Positions 8,651-17,045 of a stretch of DNA of 64,000 bases are shown here, in pieces; position 1 is the first letter of the stretch; each line of letters begins with the position of its first letter. Both the position numbers and the translations under genes were made by a program. This stretch comes from Actinomycetota bacterium (GTDB lineage Bacteria; Actinomycetota; Actinomycetes; Streptosporangiales; Streptosporangiaceae): contig DAHVDE010000008.1 in the NCBI GenBank assembly GCA_027313705.1, forward strand, positions 40,470 through 104,469, given 5' to 3'. Below the pieces are notes generated by a model. It saw only the letters and a list, made by a program, of their open reading frames with translations, had not been told where the DNA came from and did no database searches.

Positions 8651-9283
8651 ATGAACTTCGCCCGGATTGCCGTCATCTACTACAGCGCGACGGGTAACGT
8701 GCACCGACTGGCCAGCGCGGTGGCGGAGGGTGCGGCCGGAGCGGGCGCCGAGGTGCGGCTGCGGCGAGTCGCCGAGCTCGCTCCCGACTATGCCATCGAC
8801 ATGAATCCCGCCTGGCGAACTCACCTGGAGGAGGCCAGGCGGACGGTCGAGGAAGCGAGCCCAGCGGACCTCGCCTGGGCGGACGGCTTCGCCCTCGGCT
8901 CGCCTACGAGGTTCGGGAGCGTGTCCGCGCAGCTTAAGCAGTTCATCGATCAAACCGGCCCGCTTTGGGTGGCTGGCGAACTGTCGGACAAGGCCGCGAC
9001 AGCGTTTACCTCTGCCATTAACCGCCATGGCGGTCAGGAGTCGACGCTGCTGGCGTTACACAACGTCTTCTGCCACTGGGGCAGCGTAATCGTGCCGCCG
9101 GGCTACACCGACCCGCTCCTGTTTCCTGCGGGAGGCAACCCGTACGGCACGTCGTTCGTGTCCGGCGTACAAGGTATTCGTCCCAGTGCGGAGACTCTCG
9201 CCGCCGCGCGCTATCAGGGCCGCCGGCTCGCCGAGGTCGCCAGCCACCTGAGTGCCTTCCGGTCGGCCAGGCTGGCGAAGTAA
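8651..9283 (+). CDS. wrbA: WrbA-like NAD(P)H:quinone oxidoreductase (copy 1)
   Basis: 210 residues from ATG 8651, preceded by GAGGAG. Flavodoxin fold: FMN-phosphate loop YYSATGNVH, GSPTRFGSVSAQLKQF and the WrbA-type HGGQESTLL and GGNPYGTS segments. Family members reduce quinones by two electrons, using FMN and NAD(P)H, which limits redox cycling of quinone metabolites. A closely similar paralogue lies at 33160-33810, and the two bracket the aminohydroxybenzoate locus, so a role in self-protection or in a redox step is plausible (inference). Confidence 0.88.
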   Translation: MNFARIAVIYYSATGNVHRLASAVAEGAAGAGAEVRLRRVAELAPDYAIDMNPAWRTHLEEARRTVEEASPADLAWADGFALGSPTRFGSVSAQLKQFIDQTGPLWVAGELSDKAATAFTSAINRHGGQESTLLALHNVFCHWGSVIVPPGYTDPLLFPAGGNPYGTSFVSGVQGIRPSAETLAAARYQGRRLAEVASHLSAFRSARLAK

Positions 9284-9311
9284 CCCAGTCGGGCCCGCCG
9301 ATCTAGCCGGC

Positions 9312-10025
9312 TCAGTCGGCCGGGGCGGCGAGCACGTCTAGCAACTCCGCGGCCCAGCGGTCGGAGTAGCTCTCGAACACAGGGAACCCGGCGGGCGGGG
9401 GCGCCGACCAGTGGTAGGCGACACCCGGATTATGCCGCGTGAAGCCGCTGCGGGCGAACACGTGAGGGCTCCCCTGGATCTTCGGACCTTGCGCTATCTG
9501 CCAGTCACGGTAGACCTCGGCCCGCCCGGCACCGCTGGCGATCGCGTCGGCGAGTGCGGCCGTGTCAACGTGCCCGCAACCCTCGGCGATGTCCAGCACG
9601 ACTGAGGAGATGCTGATGCAAGCGTGGTCGATGTAGAAGGCGGCCCTGAGCGCGGTATCAAGTTCGTCGCTGGCGCGCAGCCCGCCGACCGCAGGGTCTT
9701 TGGCCGCTTGCACGGCCTCCAGCGCAGGCAGCATGGTTACCGGGTACGTGCACTCAGGCTCCCGCCAGGGTCGCCAGCCAAGGTCAGGGCGCTTCCCGCC
9801 GATGACCGTGACCTCAGCGTCCACGATGAACTTCGGAGTCGGCATCCGGTTGAACAGTTCCAGTGGGAACGCCCGGTGGTTCACCGTGATCTGCTGCCCC
9901 CTGGCCGATGCTTGAGCGTGCAGCGTATGCAGGGCGAGCGTCGCCCACGGGCAACCGATATCCGACCAGACGGTCACGGTCCGCGACTGCCCGTCAGCCG
10001 TGCCGATATCGCTGTCGTATGCCAT
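9312..10025 (-). CDS. DsbA-like (FrnE-type) thioredoxin-fold oxidoreductase
   Basis: 237 residues. The N-terminus VTVWSDIGCPWATLALHTL places a single cysteine plus proline (CPWA) where thioredoxin-fold proteins carry CxxC; the helical insertion and C-terminal return (GPKIQGSPHVF, with the cis-Pro-like GSPHVF) fit the DsbA/FrnE/2-hydroxychromene-2-carboxylate-isomerase group. Loss of the second Cys argues against a classic dithiol oxidase and for a glutathione-transferase- or isomerase-like role. It diverges from the biosynthetic operon across a 250-base gap. Confidence 0.75.
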   Translation of the reverse strand: MAYDSDIGTADGQSRTVTVWSDIGCPWATLALHTLHAQASARGQQITVNHRAFPLELFNRMPTPKFIVDAEVTVIGGKRPDLGWRPWREPECTYPVTMLPALEAVQAAKDPAVGGLRASDELDTALRAAFYIDHACISISSVVLDIAEGCGHVDTAALADAIASGAGRAEVYRDWQIAQGPKIQGSPHVFARSGFTRHNPGVAYHWSAPPPAGFPVFESYSDRWAAELLDVLAAPAD

Positions 10026-10048
10026 TTAACGATCGTATGAGGCGGAGA

Positions 10049-10066
10049 AGTCCGCCTGCGAGGCGG
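10049..10066. promoter_or_regulatory. Perfect inverted repeat in the 9.3/10.3 kb divergent gap
   Basis: TCCGCCT-GCG-AGGCGGA, seven paired bases round a three-base centre, just upstream of the DsbA-like gene. It could be an operator or a small hairpin. Confidence 0.35.
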
Positions 10067-10164
10067 ATTCACGCCAGAAATGGCTGTCATCATCTGGCAT
10101 GTGCGCCAGTGCCGTGTGAGCTTCTGGCCGGCAAGCTGACCGAGATGGCGCTGCGGTTCACGCG

Positions 10165-10174
10165 ATCACGTGAT
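10165..10174. promoter_or_regulatory. Palindrome ATCACGTGAT upstream of the DAHP synthase operon
   Basis: A perfect 10-base palindrome 104 bases before the start of the nine-gene plus operon. The identical sequence occurs at 23364-23373, before the start of the convergent PhzE/monooxygenase operon, and a one-mismatch copy at 32964-32973. Shared placement before cluster operons suggests a common operator. Confidence 0.55.
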
Positions 10175-10277
10175 TACCCCAGATCCGCGCCCTGGGCACC
10201 CTCGACTCGTTGAGCGAACGGATCTCCTTGAGCGATCGAAAAGAATCGGCCTTCGCTGGAGACGGGCGGATCATCTG

Positions 10278-11498
10278 ATGACTGCGACCCTACCTATGAG
10301 CGGCTTGGCTGTCCTGGAAGCTGGCGCGTGCGAGGCGCCGGCCAGGGATGCCGGGCTGGCACAACAGCCGCACTGGGGCGGCCACCCTGATCTCGAACGG
10401 ATCAAGACGCTGCTTCGCGAGCTGCCGCCCATGGTCACCGCGACCGAACTGAACCAGCTGCGCGAGGCGCTCGTCCGCGTGCAGGGGGCGGGTGCCATGC
10501 TCGTTCAGGCAGGCGATTGCGCTGAAAGCCTGTATGAATGCACCGAGGCAGGCACCGCGGCAAAGCTCGACGTGCTCAGCCAGCTCGCCGACCACGCCGA
10601 GAGCCGCCTCGGGCTGCCTGTGGTCCGGGTTGGCCGGATCGCGGGGCAGTTCGCCAAGCCCAGGTCCCGGCCAGTGGAGACGCACAAGGGGCGAGAGCTG
10701 CCCGTCTTCCGCGGCCACATGATCAACTCCGAGACGCCGACCACTGAGGCGCGGCGCCATGATCCCTATCGCATGTTGTGGGCCTACCGGGCTGGCCTGA
10801 AGGTCTCTGACCGGCTCAGGGGGAGTCGCGATGGCGCGCCAGCGAGGTCCGTGGCGGCCGGCCCGTGGACCAGCCATGAAATGCTGGTCATCGACTATGA
10901 GACCAGCCTGCTCCGGATGGACTTCGAAAGCGGGATGATCTTCCTTGGGTCGGCTCACTTCCCCTGGGTAGGTGAGCGGACCCGCGATCCCCGCGGCGCG
11001 CACGTCAGGCTCCTCGCCACCGTGCACAACCCGCTGGCATGCAAGCTGGGACCCAATGCCCGCCTCTCCGACGTCATCGAACTGTGCGAGCAACTGGACC
11101 CCGACCGGACGCCAGGGCGCCTGACGCTGATCGCGCGAATGGGAGCGCGGCACGTGACAGAGGCGCTGCCGCCGCTCGCTGCGGGCGTCCGCCGGTCCGG
11201 GCATCCGGTTATCTGGCTGTGCGACCCCATGCACGCGAACACCATCCAGGCAGCCGCCGGAGTCAAGACCCGCCGGATGACCGACATGATCCAGGAAGCA
11301 AGGAGCTTCCTGGCCGTAATGGACCGGCTGAACCTGCACCCAGGGGGACTTCATCTCGAGGTCGCTGCCTCGGCGGTTACCGAGTGCATCGGCAGCCGGA
11401 TCGCCGACGACAGCTCCATGCTCAGCCAGTACACCACCTTGTGCGACCCGCGGCTGAATCCCGATCAAGCCATCGAACTCATCGACGCGTGGGCATGA
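10278..11498 (+). CDS. Class II DAHP synthase (PhzC-like)
   Basis: 3-Deoxy-D-arabino-heptulosonate 7-phosphate synthase condenses phosphoenolpyruvate and erythrose 4-phosphate, the entry step to chorismate. 406 residues from ATG 10278, the length of cluster-borne PhzC-type enzymes. Conserved segments include VQAGDCAES, GRIAGQFAKPRS (PEP binding), RGHMINSE and WLCDPMHANT with the metal residues. It opens the operon, and with the PhzE, PhzD and SDR genes nearby it should boost chorismate flux into the 3-hydroxyanthranilate branch. The track's start at 10170 adds 36 residues with no family character. Confidence 0.9.
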   Translation: MTATLPMSGLAVLEAGACEAPARDAGLAQQPHWGGHPDLERIKTLLRELPPMVTATELNQLREALVRVQGAGAMLVQAGDCAESLYECTEAGTAAKLDVLSQLADHAESRLGLPVVRVGRIAGQFAKPRSRPVETHKGRELPVFRGHMINSETPTTEARRHDPYRMLWAYRAGLKVSDRLRGSRDGAPARSVAAGPWTSHEMLVIDYETSLLRMDFESGMIFLGSAHFPWVGERTRDPRGAHVRLLATVHNPLACKLGPNARLSDVIELCEQLDPDRTPGRLTLIARMGARHVTEALPPLAAGVRRSGHPVIWLCDPMHANTIQAAAGVKTRRMTDMIQEARSFLAVMDRLNLHPGGLHLEVAASAVTECIGSRIADDSSMLSQYTTLCDPRLNPDQAIELIDAWA

Positions 11499-11604
11499 GA
11501 ACACGCGAACCCGAATCACGTAAATAAGTGATGCAACGCAAGGCGTGCATGAAGAACCATTCGCTAAGAAATGCGCCTTGAAAATCAGAGAAACCGGATC
11601 AGTC

Positions 11605-12915
11605 ATGGAAGTCGTGGTCCAGAAATACGGCGGAAGCTCGTTGTCGACCTTCGCGAAGGTACTGGCGGCCGGCGAGCACGCCGCTGCGGCGCGGCTGGCG
11701 GGAGTGCCCCTGATAATCGTCGTCTCGGCGCGCGGCGATGCCACAGACGATCTGCTCCGTACGGTCGACGAGGTCAGCGGTCAGATCCGCTCGCCGGAGG
11801 TCGGCCGCGAGATCGACCAGTTGCTCGCCACCGGAGAGTGCGCCTCGGCTGCCCTGCTCGCCCTCGCCATCGGCCGGTTCGGAGTCCCGGCGATGTCCTT
11901 GACCGCGAGTCAGGCCGGGATACTTGCCACTGGTCACCCGGGCAGCGGGGTGATCACAGAAGTGAGAGCCGAGCGGGTCAGGCAGTTGCTGGCGGCGGGC
12001 CGGGTGCCGGTGGTCACCGGATTCCAGGGTCTCACGCCGCAGGGCGACATCATCACGCTCGGACGGGGCGGCTCGGACACCACCGCAGTTGCCATGGCCG
12101 CTGCCATGGCGGCCAGCACTTGCGAGATTTACACCGACGTGGATGGCGTATTCACCGCCGACCCCAGGGTCGTGCCTGACGCTTTCAGGCTGCCGGCGGT
12201 CGATTCAGGGATCATGGCAGAAATGGCCTTCGCCGGCGCACGCGTATTGCACGCACGGGCCGTGGAACTCGCGGCCATACGCGGCGTCAGGATTCAGGTG
12301 CGCAGCTCACTGACCCGCGGCCCAGGCACCTTCATCTTGCCGACCCGATCCTCATTCCCCGCCATGTCAGAAGCGGAAGGCGAATCCATGCTCGAGCACG
12401 ACGGAGCCCTTAGCGCCATTGTCCACGACCTCGATGTGGCCAGGGTGCTTGTGCATTCCCGGTACGGCAGGACCGACCTGGCGGCCGAGCTCATGCCCGC
12501 GCTAGCCGACATGACCATTCCCATCGACATGGTGGCCAGGTCGGGACCAGCAGAGGAAGAGTTCAGGATGGGATTCACCATCAGGCGCGGTGATGCCGAC
12601 CTGGTCAGGACGGCGCTCGCCGACGTTATGGCGCGGTGCGGTGCCTCAGTGCGGGTGGACGACGACCTGGGAAAGGTTTCGGTCATCGGCATGGGCCTGC
12701 TGAGCCGCCCCGAGTACGCGTCGCGCATGATCGCCGCGCTGGCAGCAGAAGGCATTACCACAAGCTGGATATCGACTTCCCAGCTCAGGGCGTCAGCCAT
12801 CATCGCCAGGCACCGCGTTATCCGCGCCGTCGAAGTGCTGCACCACGAGTTCGCCGCAGAACTCGCCGTCCCGTGGCCAGCGAGCCGGGCCATCTCCGGC
12901 ATGCGGGCTGACTGA
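11605..12915 (+). CDS. Cluster-borne aspartate kinase with divergent ACT domains
   Basis: 436 residues from ATG 11605. It phosphorylates L-aspartate, leading to aspartate 4-semialdehyde. The kinase domain (1-~245) is complete: VQKYGGSS, SARGDATDDLL, GRGGSDTTAVAMAAAM and YTDVDGVFTADPR. The two C-terminal ACT domains are present, but the effector loop, usually close to 'VPDxPG', reads HSRYGRTDLAAEL, and the second ends ISTSQLRASAII. That pattern suggests weak or absent feedback control by lysine/threonine (inference). Position between DAHP synthase and the GriI/GriH pair says it feeds aspartate semialdehyde to 3-amino-4-hydroxybenzoate synthesis. Confidence 0.9.
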   Translation: MEVVVQKYGGSSLSTFAKVLAAGEHAAAARLAGVPLIIVVSARGDATDDLLRTVDEVSGQIRSPEVGREIDQLLATGECASAALLALAIGRFGVPAMSLTASQAGILATGHPGSGVITEVRAERVRQLLAAGRVPVVTGFQGLTPQGDIITLGRGGSDTTAVAMAAAMAASTCEIYTDVDGVFTADPRVVPDAFRLPAVDSGIMAEMAFAGARVLHARAVELAAIRGVRIQVRSSLTRGPGTFILPTRSSFPAMSEAEGESMLEHDGALSAIVHDLDVARVLVHSRYGRTDLAAELMPALADMTIPIDMVARSGPAEEEFRMGFTIRRGDADLVRTALADVMARCGASVRVDDDLGKVSVIGMGLLSRPEYASRMIAALAAEGITTSWISTSQLRASAIIARHRVIRAVEVLHHEFAAELAVPWPASRAISGMRAD

Positions 12916-12933
12916 TTCAGGAGAGGAAAACTC

Positions 12934-13764
12934 ATGTTCAGCACATCTTTCGCCAGAGAACTGCGCCTGAGGCGGCTGTACCGGCACGGGGACGGGCGGC
13001 TGCTTGTCGTGCCGATGGACCATTCGGTCACCGACGGTCCGCTGGCGGCAGGGCCGTCAGCCGCCGGCGGCATCGGCGGGCTCGTGGCCCGTATTGCCGA
13101 GAACGGCGCCGACGCCGTCGTGCTGCACAAGGGCAGCCTTCGCCATGTCAGCCATCACAGCTTCAGCCAGGCCTCGCTCATCGTGCACTTGAGCGCGAGC
13201 ACGGTGCACGCGCCAGATCCTGACGCCAAGTACCTGGTGGCCAGCGTGGAGGAATGCCTGCGGCTCGGTGCCGACGGGGTGAGCGTACATGTCAACGTGG
13301 GCTCGGCGCAGGAGCGCCAGCAGATCGGCGACCTGGCGACCGTCGCCGAGCAATGTGACCGGTGGAATGTGCCGCTGCTGGCCATGATGTACCCGCGCGG
13401 GCCCCAGGTGGACAACCCGAGGGATCCGGGGCTCGTGGCCCACGCGATCACCATCGCCGCCGACCTCGGTGCCGACATTGTCAAGACCTTGTACGTGGGA
13501 TCCCCTGCCGCCATGGCCGACGTAGTGCGATCTGTCAGCGTCCCGGTCATCGTGGCTGGCGGCCCGCGCCTGGACGGTCCCGCCGTACTGGCCTACGTCG
13601 CTGACGCGCTGCGCGGTGGCGCGGCAGGAGTGGCCATGGGAAGGAACGTATTCCAGGCACCCGACCCAGGGGCCATGACCCGGCAGCTCAGCGAGGTGAT
13701 CCATCCGGGTTTCGATGCGGTACTCGATCAGGCACCCGCCTGGCTCACGCCAGTCGCCAAGTAG
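12934..13764 (+). CDS. griI: 2-Amino-3,7-dideoxyheptulosonate-type synthase (GriI-like aldolase)
   Basis: 276 residues with AGGAGAGGA before the ATG. A class I (Schiff-base) aldolase of the DeoC/FbaB superfamily. In grixazone biosynthesis GriI condenses aspartate 4-semialdehyde with dihydroxyacetone phosphate to the C7 precursor of 3-amino-4-hydroxybenzoate; archaeal relatives make a 3-dehydroquinate precursor. Visible features are VPMDHSVTDGP near the N-terminus, the probable Schiff-base lysine in ADIVKTLYVG, and the phosphate-binding GGAAGVAMGRNVF. Adjacent GriH-like and aspartokinase genes support the GriI reading over a central-metabolism aldolase. Confidence 0.88.
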   Translation: MFSTSFARELRLRRLYRHGDGRLLVVPMDHSVTDGPLAAGPSAAGGIGGLVARIAENGADAVVLHKGSLRHVSHHSFSQASLIVHLSASTVHAPDPDAKYLVASVEECLRLGADGVSVHVNVGSAQERQQIGDLATVAEQCDRWNVPLLAMMYPRGPQVDNPRDPGLVAHAITIAADLGADIVKTLYVGSPAAMADVVRSVSVPVIVAGGPRLDGPAVLAYVADALRGGAAGVAMGRNVFQAPDPGAMTRQLSEVIHPGFDAVLDQAPAWLTPVAK

Positions 13765-13797
13765 ATCCGCGACTACCAGCACGAAAAGGAGACACAC

Positions 13798-14901
13798 GTG
13801 AAGATCAGCTGGCTGGACATCCGCTCGCTAAGGGAAATCAAGGCTGCCGTCGTCGAGGAAGCACTGCACGCCAGGATCGACGGCATCGTCGCCGACGATC
13901 CCGCCGACTTCAGCTCCCTGCCGCCAACCGTGAAGAAGGTGCTGTTCCCCCGGGGGAAGGCGCTGCCTGATGACCTGACGGGCGTGGACGTCGCCGTCGT
14001 CGACCCCGCCGAGCACGGAAACACCGCCGAGCTTGCCATGCGCCATCCTGGTACCGAGTTCGGGCGGTTCGTGGAGATCATTGACGCGCAGACTCTTGAC
14101 GAGGCCTGCCAGTCGGCCAGGAGCGAGCGGTGGAGCGTGCTGCAGTTCCGCGACCCGACCAAGATCCCGCTTGAGATCGTCATCGCCGCGGCGGCACGGG
14201 CCGACGGCAACCTGGTGACCGTCGCAGCCGATACCGAAGAGGCCAGCATCATCTTCGGAGTGCTTGAGCACGGCTCAGACGGCGTGATGATGGCACCACG
14301 TGCCGTCGGGGACGCTTCCGCGCTCAAGGCCTCCGCAACCTCAGGCACTCCCGATTTGCTCCTGACCGAGCTACAGGTCACTGCCTCCACTCACATCGGC
14401 ATGGGCGAGCGGGCCTGCGTGGACACGTGCTCGCACCTGCGCAAGGACGAGGGGATCCTCGTCGGCTCCCACTCCAAGGGAATGATCTTGTGCGTCAGCG
14501 AGACGCACCCGCTGCCCTACATGCCGACCCGCCCCTTCCGGGTGAACGCGGGCGCAATCCACTCCTACACGCTTTCCCAGCACGAGCGGACCAATTACCT
14601 CAGCGAACTGCGGGCAGGCAGCAAGGTGCTTGCGGTGGACGTGAAAGGCCAGACCCGGCTGGTCACTGTCGGCCGCGTCAAGATCGAGACCCGGCCGCTG
14701 CTGTCCGTCGACGCCGTCAGCGCTGACGGGCGGACCGTCAACCTGATCCTCCAGGACGACTGGCACGTCCGGGTGCTCGGCCCTGGCGGCGCGGTGCTGA
14801 ACAGCACCGAGCTCAAGCCAGGCGACAAGGTACTCGGCTACCTGCCCGCGGCTGACCGGCACGTCGGCTACCCGATCAACGAGTTCTGCCTGGAGAAGTG
14901 A
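13798..14901 (+). CDS. griH: 3-Dehydroquinate synthase II family (GriH-like)
   Basis: 367 residues from GTG 13798, with AAAAGGAGA upstream. Members of this family (archaeal DHQ synthase II, GriH) cyclise and aromatise the product of the GriI-type aldolase; in the grixazone case the product is 3-amino-4-hydroxybenzoic acid. Landmarks: KISWLDIR start, IFGVLEHGSDGVMMAP, GERACVDTCSHL, VGSHSKGMILCVSETHPLPYMPTRPFRVNAGA and a C-terminal beta-barrel ending at EFCLEK. It follows the aldolase by 33 bases. No bacterial-type AroB is present here, fitting a dedicated secondary-metabolite role. Confidence 0.9.
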   Translation: MKISWLDIRSLREIKAAVVEEALHARIDGIVADDPADFSSLPPTVKKVLFPRGKALPDDLTGVDVAVVDPAEHGNTAELAMRHPGTEFGRFVEIIDAQTLDEACQSARSERWSVLQFRDPTKIPLEIVIAAAARADGNLVTVAADTEEASIIFGVLEHGSDGVMMAPRAVGDASALKASATSGTPDLLLTELQVTASTHIGMGERACVDTCSHLRKDEGILVGSHSKGMILCVSETHPLPYMPTRPFRVNAGAIHSYTLSQHERTNYLSELRAGSKVLAVDVKGQTRLVTVGRVKIETRPLLSVDAVSADGRTVNLILQDDWHVRVLGPGGAVLNSTELKPGDKVLGYLPAADRHVGYPINEFCLEK

Positions 14902-14908
14902 GCGGGCC

Positions 14909-15679
14909 ATGAGCGGTACCGCTGCCGCACAGCGTGAAAGGCTGATGGACTTCCACGCCCGGCTGCCTGCCAGCCAGGCGGCGCCAGGGAAACTCCTGGC
15001 GATCATGGACGAGCACGGGATCGACCGGGCCGTTGTCACGGCCGCAGGTGTCGCCTCCCCTGACGTCATCTCCCGGCAGGTAATCTGCGGCGGGCACGTC
15101 GAAGATGACGCGGACAATGACGCGCTCTTCGACGCGTGCGCGGGGTCGGCAGGCCGGCTGCTGCCTTTCTTCTTCGCTAATCCGCACTCCGACCCTGAGC
15201 AGTACCGTTCACGGGCCGCCAGGTTCCGCGGCATGGAGATCTCACCCGCCGTTCACGGGGTCGGCCTCGCCGACCCCCGCACCCTCGCGCTGGCCTCCGT
15301 CGCCGCGGAGTTCGGGCATCCCGTCTACGTCGTCTGCCTCGGCCGCAGCGGTGTCGGCGTCGCCGACCTGGTGACGCTGGCCCGCGCCTTTCCCGAGGTC
15401 ACCTTCGTGCTCGGGCACTGCGGGTTCGTCGGCATCGACCTGTACGCCCTCAACGTGGTGCGTCCCCAGGCCAATATCGCCGCGGAGACGTCCGGCTGCT
15501 ACACCGGCGTCGCCGCCGCCGCCGTGGACCGGCTTGGCGCGGACCGGGTCCTCTTCGGAACCGACTACCCGATGCAGCACCCAAGCGTCGAGCTGGCCAA
15601 GCTGCGCGCCCTCGGCCTCACGGCCGAGACGAGAGACAAGATCACCTGGCACAACGCCATGCACCTGATAGGAGAGTGA
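14909..15679 (+). CDS. Amidohydrolase-2 family protein, candidate benzoxazole-forming enzyme
   Basis: 256 residues. Fold landmarks of the amidohydrolase-2/ACMSD group are present: FVLGHCGFVG (His), FGTDYPMQHPS (Asp near the C-terminus). The N-terminal metal motif, normally HxH, reads DFHARL, so the second histidine is replaced by arginine. In nataxazole-type pathways an amidohydrolase (NatAM) working with a CoA-type ligase (NatL2) makes the benzoxazole ring; here the gene lies directly before a ligase of that class (6-base gap) and after two aminohydroxybenzoate genes. The ring-forming role is inferred from context. Confidence 0.75.
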   Translation: MSGTAAAQRERLMDFHARLPASQAAPGKLLAIMDEHGIDRAVVTAAGVASPDVISRQVICGGHVEDDADNDALFDACAGSAGRLLPFFFANPHSDPEQYRSRAARFRGMEISPAVHGVGLADPRTLALASVAAEFGHPVYVVCLGRSGVGVADLVTLARAFPEVTFVLGHCGFVGIDLYALNVVRPQANIAAETSGCYTGVAAAAVDRLGADRVLFGTDYPMQHPSVELAKLRALGLTAETRDKITWHNAMHLIGE

Positions 15680-15685
15680 GAAGCC

Positions 15686-17002
15686 GTGACCGCACGGACC
15701 TCGCCACTTCCGCAGATCGGACAGTGGCAAAGCTTCGAGGAACTGGCGGAACTCCAGGACAAGTTCCTGGCCGAGGCGCTGGCGCGGGCGGCTCAGTCCC
15801 CGTTCTACGCCACCAGGTTCGGGCCGGGGCCCACCCCGGCCGACCGGTCCGACCTGGACGGACTTGCCTTTACAAGCAAGCAGGACCTGCGCGACAACTA
15901 CCCGTTCGGGCTGCTTGCCGTGCCCCGCAGGGAACTGGCTACCTACCATGAATCCAGCGGCACCGCCGGTCAGCCGACTCCTTCTTATTACACCGCTGAG
16001 GACTGGGTCGACCTCGCCGAGCGGTACGCGAGGAAGTGGATCGGCATCTCCCCAGATGACATCTTCCTGGTGCGCACTCCGTATGCCCTGATGATCACGG
16101 GCCACCTGGCTCATGCGGCGGCCAGGCTGCACGGCGCCACCGTGATCCCCGGTGACAACCGTTCCCTGGCCATGCCCTACTCCCGGGTGATCCGGGTCTT
16201 GCACGACCTAGGGGTGACACTGACCTGGTCAATGCCGACGGAGACCCTGCTGTGGGCCGCGGCGGCCCGTGCCCGCGGGCTCGACCCTGGCAGGGATTTC
16301 CCCGCCTTGCGTGCACTGTTCGTGGGCGGAGAGCCGATGAGCGATCCGCGACGGCGCCGGATCAGTGAACTGTGGAACGTGCCGGTGATCCAGGAATACG
16401 GCTCAACCGAGACAGGCAGCCTGGCCGGCGAGTGCCCGCATGGCCAGATGCACCTGTGGGCGGACCGGATGATGTTCGAGGTGCGCGACCCGCGCACCGG
16501 CCAGACCTCTCCTGAAGGTACGGGGAGCCTGGTCGTCACCCCGCTGTTCCACGTGGCGATGCCACTCGTCCGCTACGACCTCGGAGACCATGTCGAGGTC
16601 AGCTACTCCGACTGCCCGTGCGGCTGGATGCTGCCGAAAGTGCACGTCGCCGGCCGGGCGGCCTTCGCCTATCCGGTAGGCACCAGGCAGGTCACGCAGC
16701 AGCAGGTCGAGGAGATCGTGTTCGGACTGGACCAGCGGTTCGGCGTGCTGTTCTGGCGGGCGCGAGCCGAGCCGCAGGCGCTCAGGGTCGAGATCGAGGT
16801 CGGCGCTGAGTACGCCTCGGCCGCAGTCGCGGCCCTGATCGCCGCCGTGCGTTCGACGGTCGGGGTGGAGTGCCAGGTGACCGCCGCGGCACCAGGGACG
16901 CTGGTGCCCGTGCACGTGCTCACCGGTGTGCACGACGTGGTGAAGCCCAGAAGCCTGTTCGGCCCTGACGAGGACTGGGACAAGGCACTCCTTTACTACT
17001 GA
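15686..17002 (+). CDS. Adenylate-forming ligase, phenylacetate-CoA ligase/F390-synthetase type
   Basis: 438 residues from GTG 15686 (AGGAGAGTGAGAAGCC upstream). Adenylating domain with SSGTAGQPT (P-loop), QEYGSTETGSL, a Cys/His cluster (GECPHG, SDCPCGWM) typical of this subfamily, and VRYDLGDHVEV; a small C-terminal domain follows. It should activate an aryl carboxylate with ATP. Ligases of this kind (NatL2) activate 3-hydroxyanthranilate in benzoxazole pathways. The natural substrate here may be 3-hydroxyanthranilate or 3-amino-4-hydroxybenzoate; sequence alone does not decide. Confidence 0.85.
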   Translation: MTARTSPLPQIGQWQSFEELAELQDKFLAEALARAAQSPFYATRFGPGPTPADRSDLDGLAFTSKQDLRDNYPFGLLAVPRRELATYHESSGTAGQPTPSYYTAEDWVDLAERYARKWIGISPDDIFLVRTPYALMITGHLAHAAARLHGATVIPGDNRSLAMPYSRVIRVLHDLGVTLTWSMPTETLLWAAAARARGLDPGRDFPALRALFVGGEPMSDPRRRRISELWNVPVIQEYGSTETGSLAGECPHGQMHLWADRMMFEVRDPRTGQTSPEGTGSLVVTPLFHVAMPLVRYDLGDHVEVSYSDCPCGWMLPKVHVAGRAAFAYPVGTRQVTQQQVEEIVFGLDQRFGVLFWRARAEPQALRVEIEVGAEYASAAVAALIAAVRSTVGVECQVTAAAPGTLVPVHVLTGVHDVVKPRSLFGPDEDWDKALLYY

Positions 17003-17045
17003 CCTTGCATCTCAGGGACCAGGACTGCCGAAAGCGAGGACAATG

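Noticed and set aside
10278-11498. Housekeeping AroG instead of a cluster enzyme
   Set aside because: The length matches PhzC-type enzymes and the gene heads an operon with other specialised genes, so a housekeeping role is less likely.
10290-11744. 484-codon minus-strand ORF
   Set aside because: Antisense to the DAHP synthase; no protein-like motifs.
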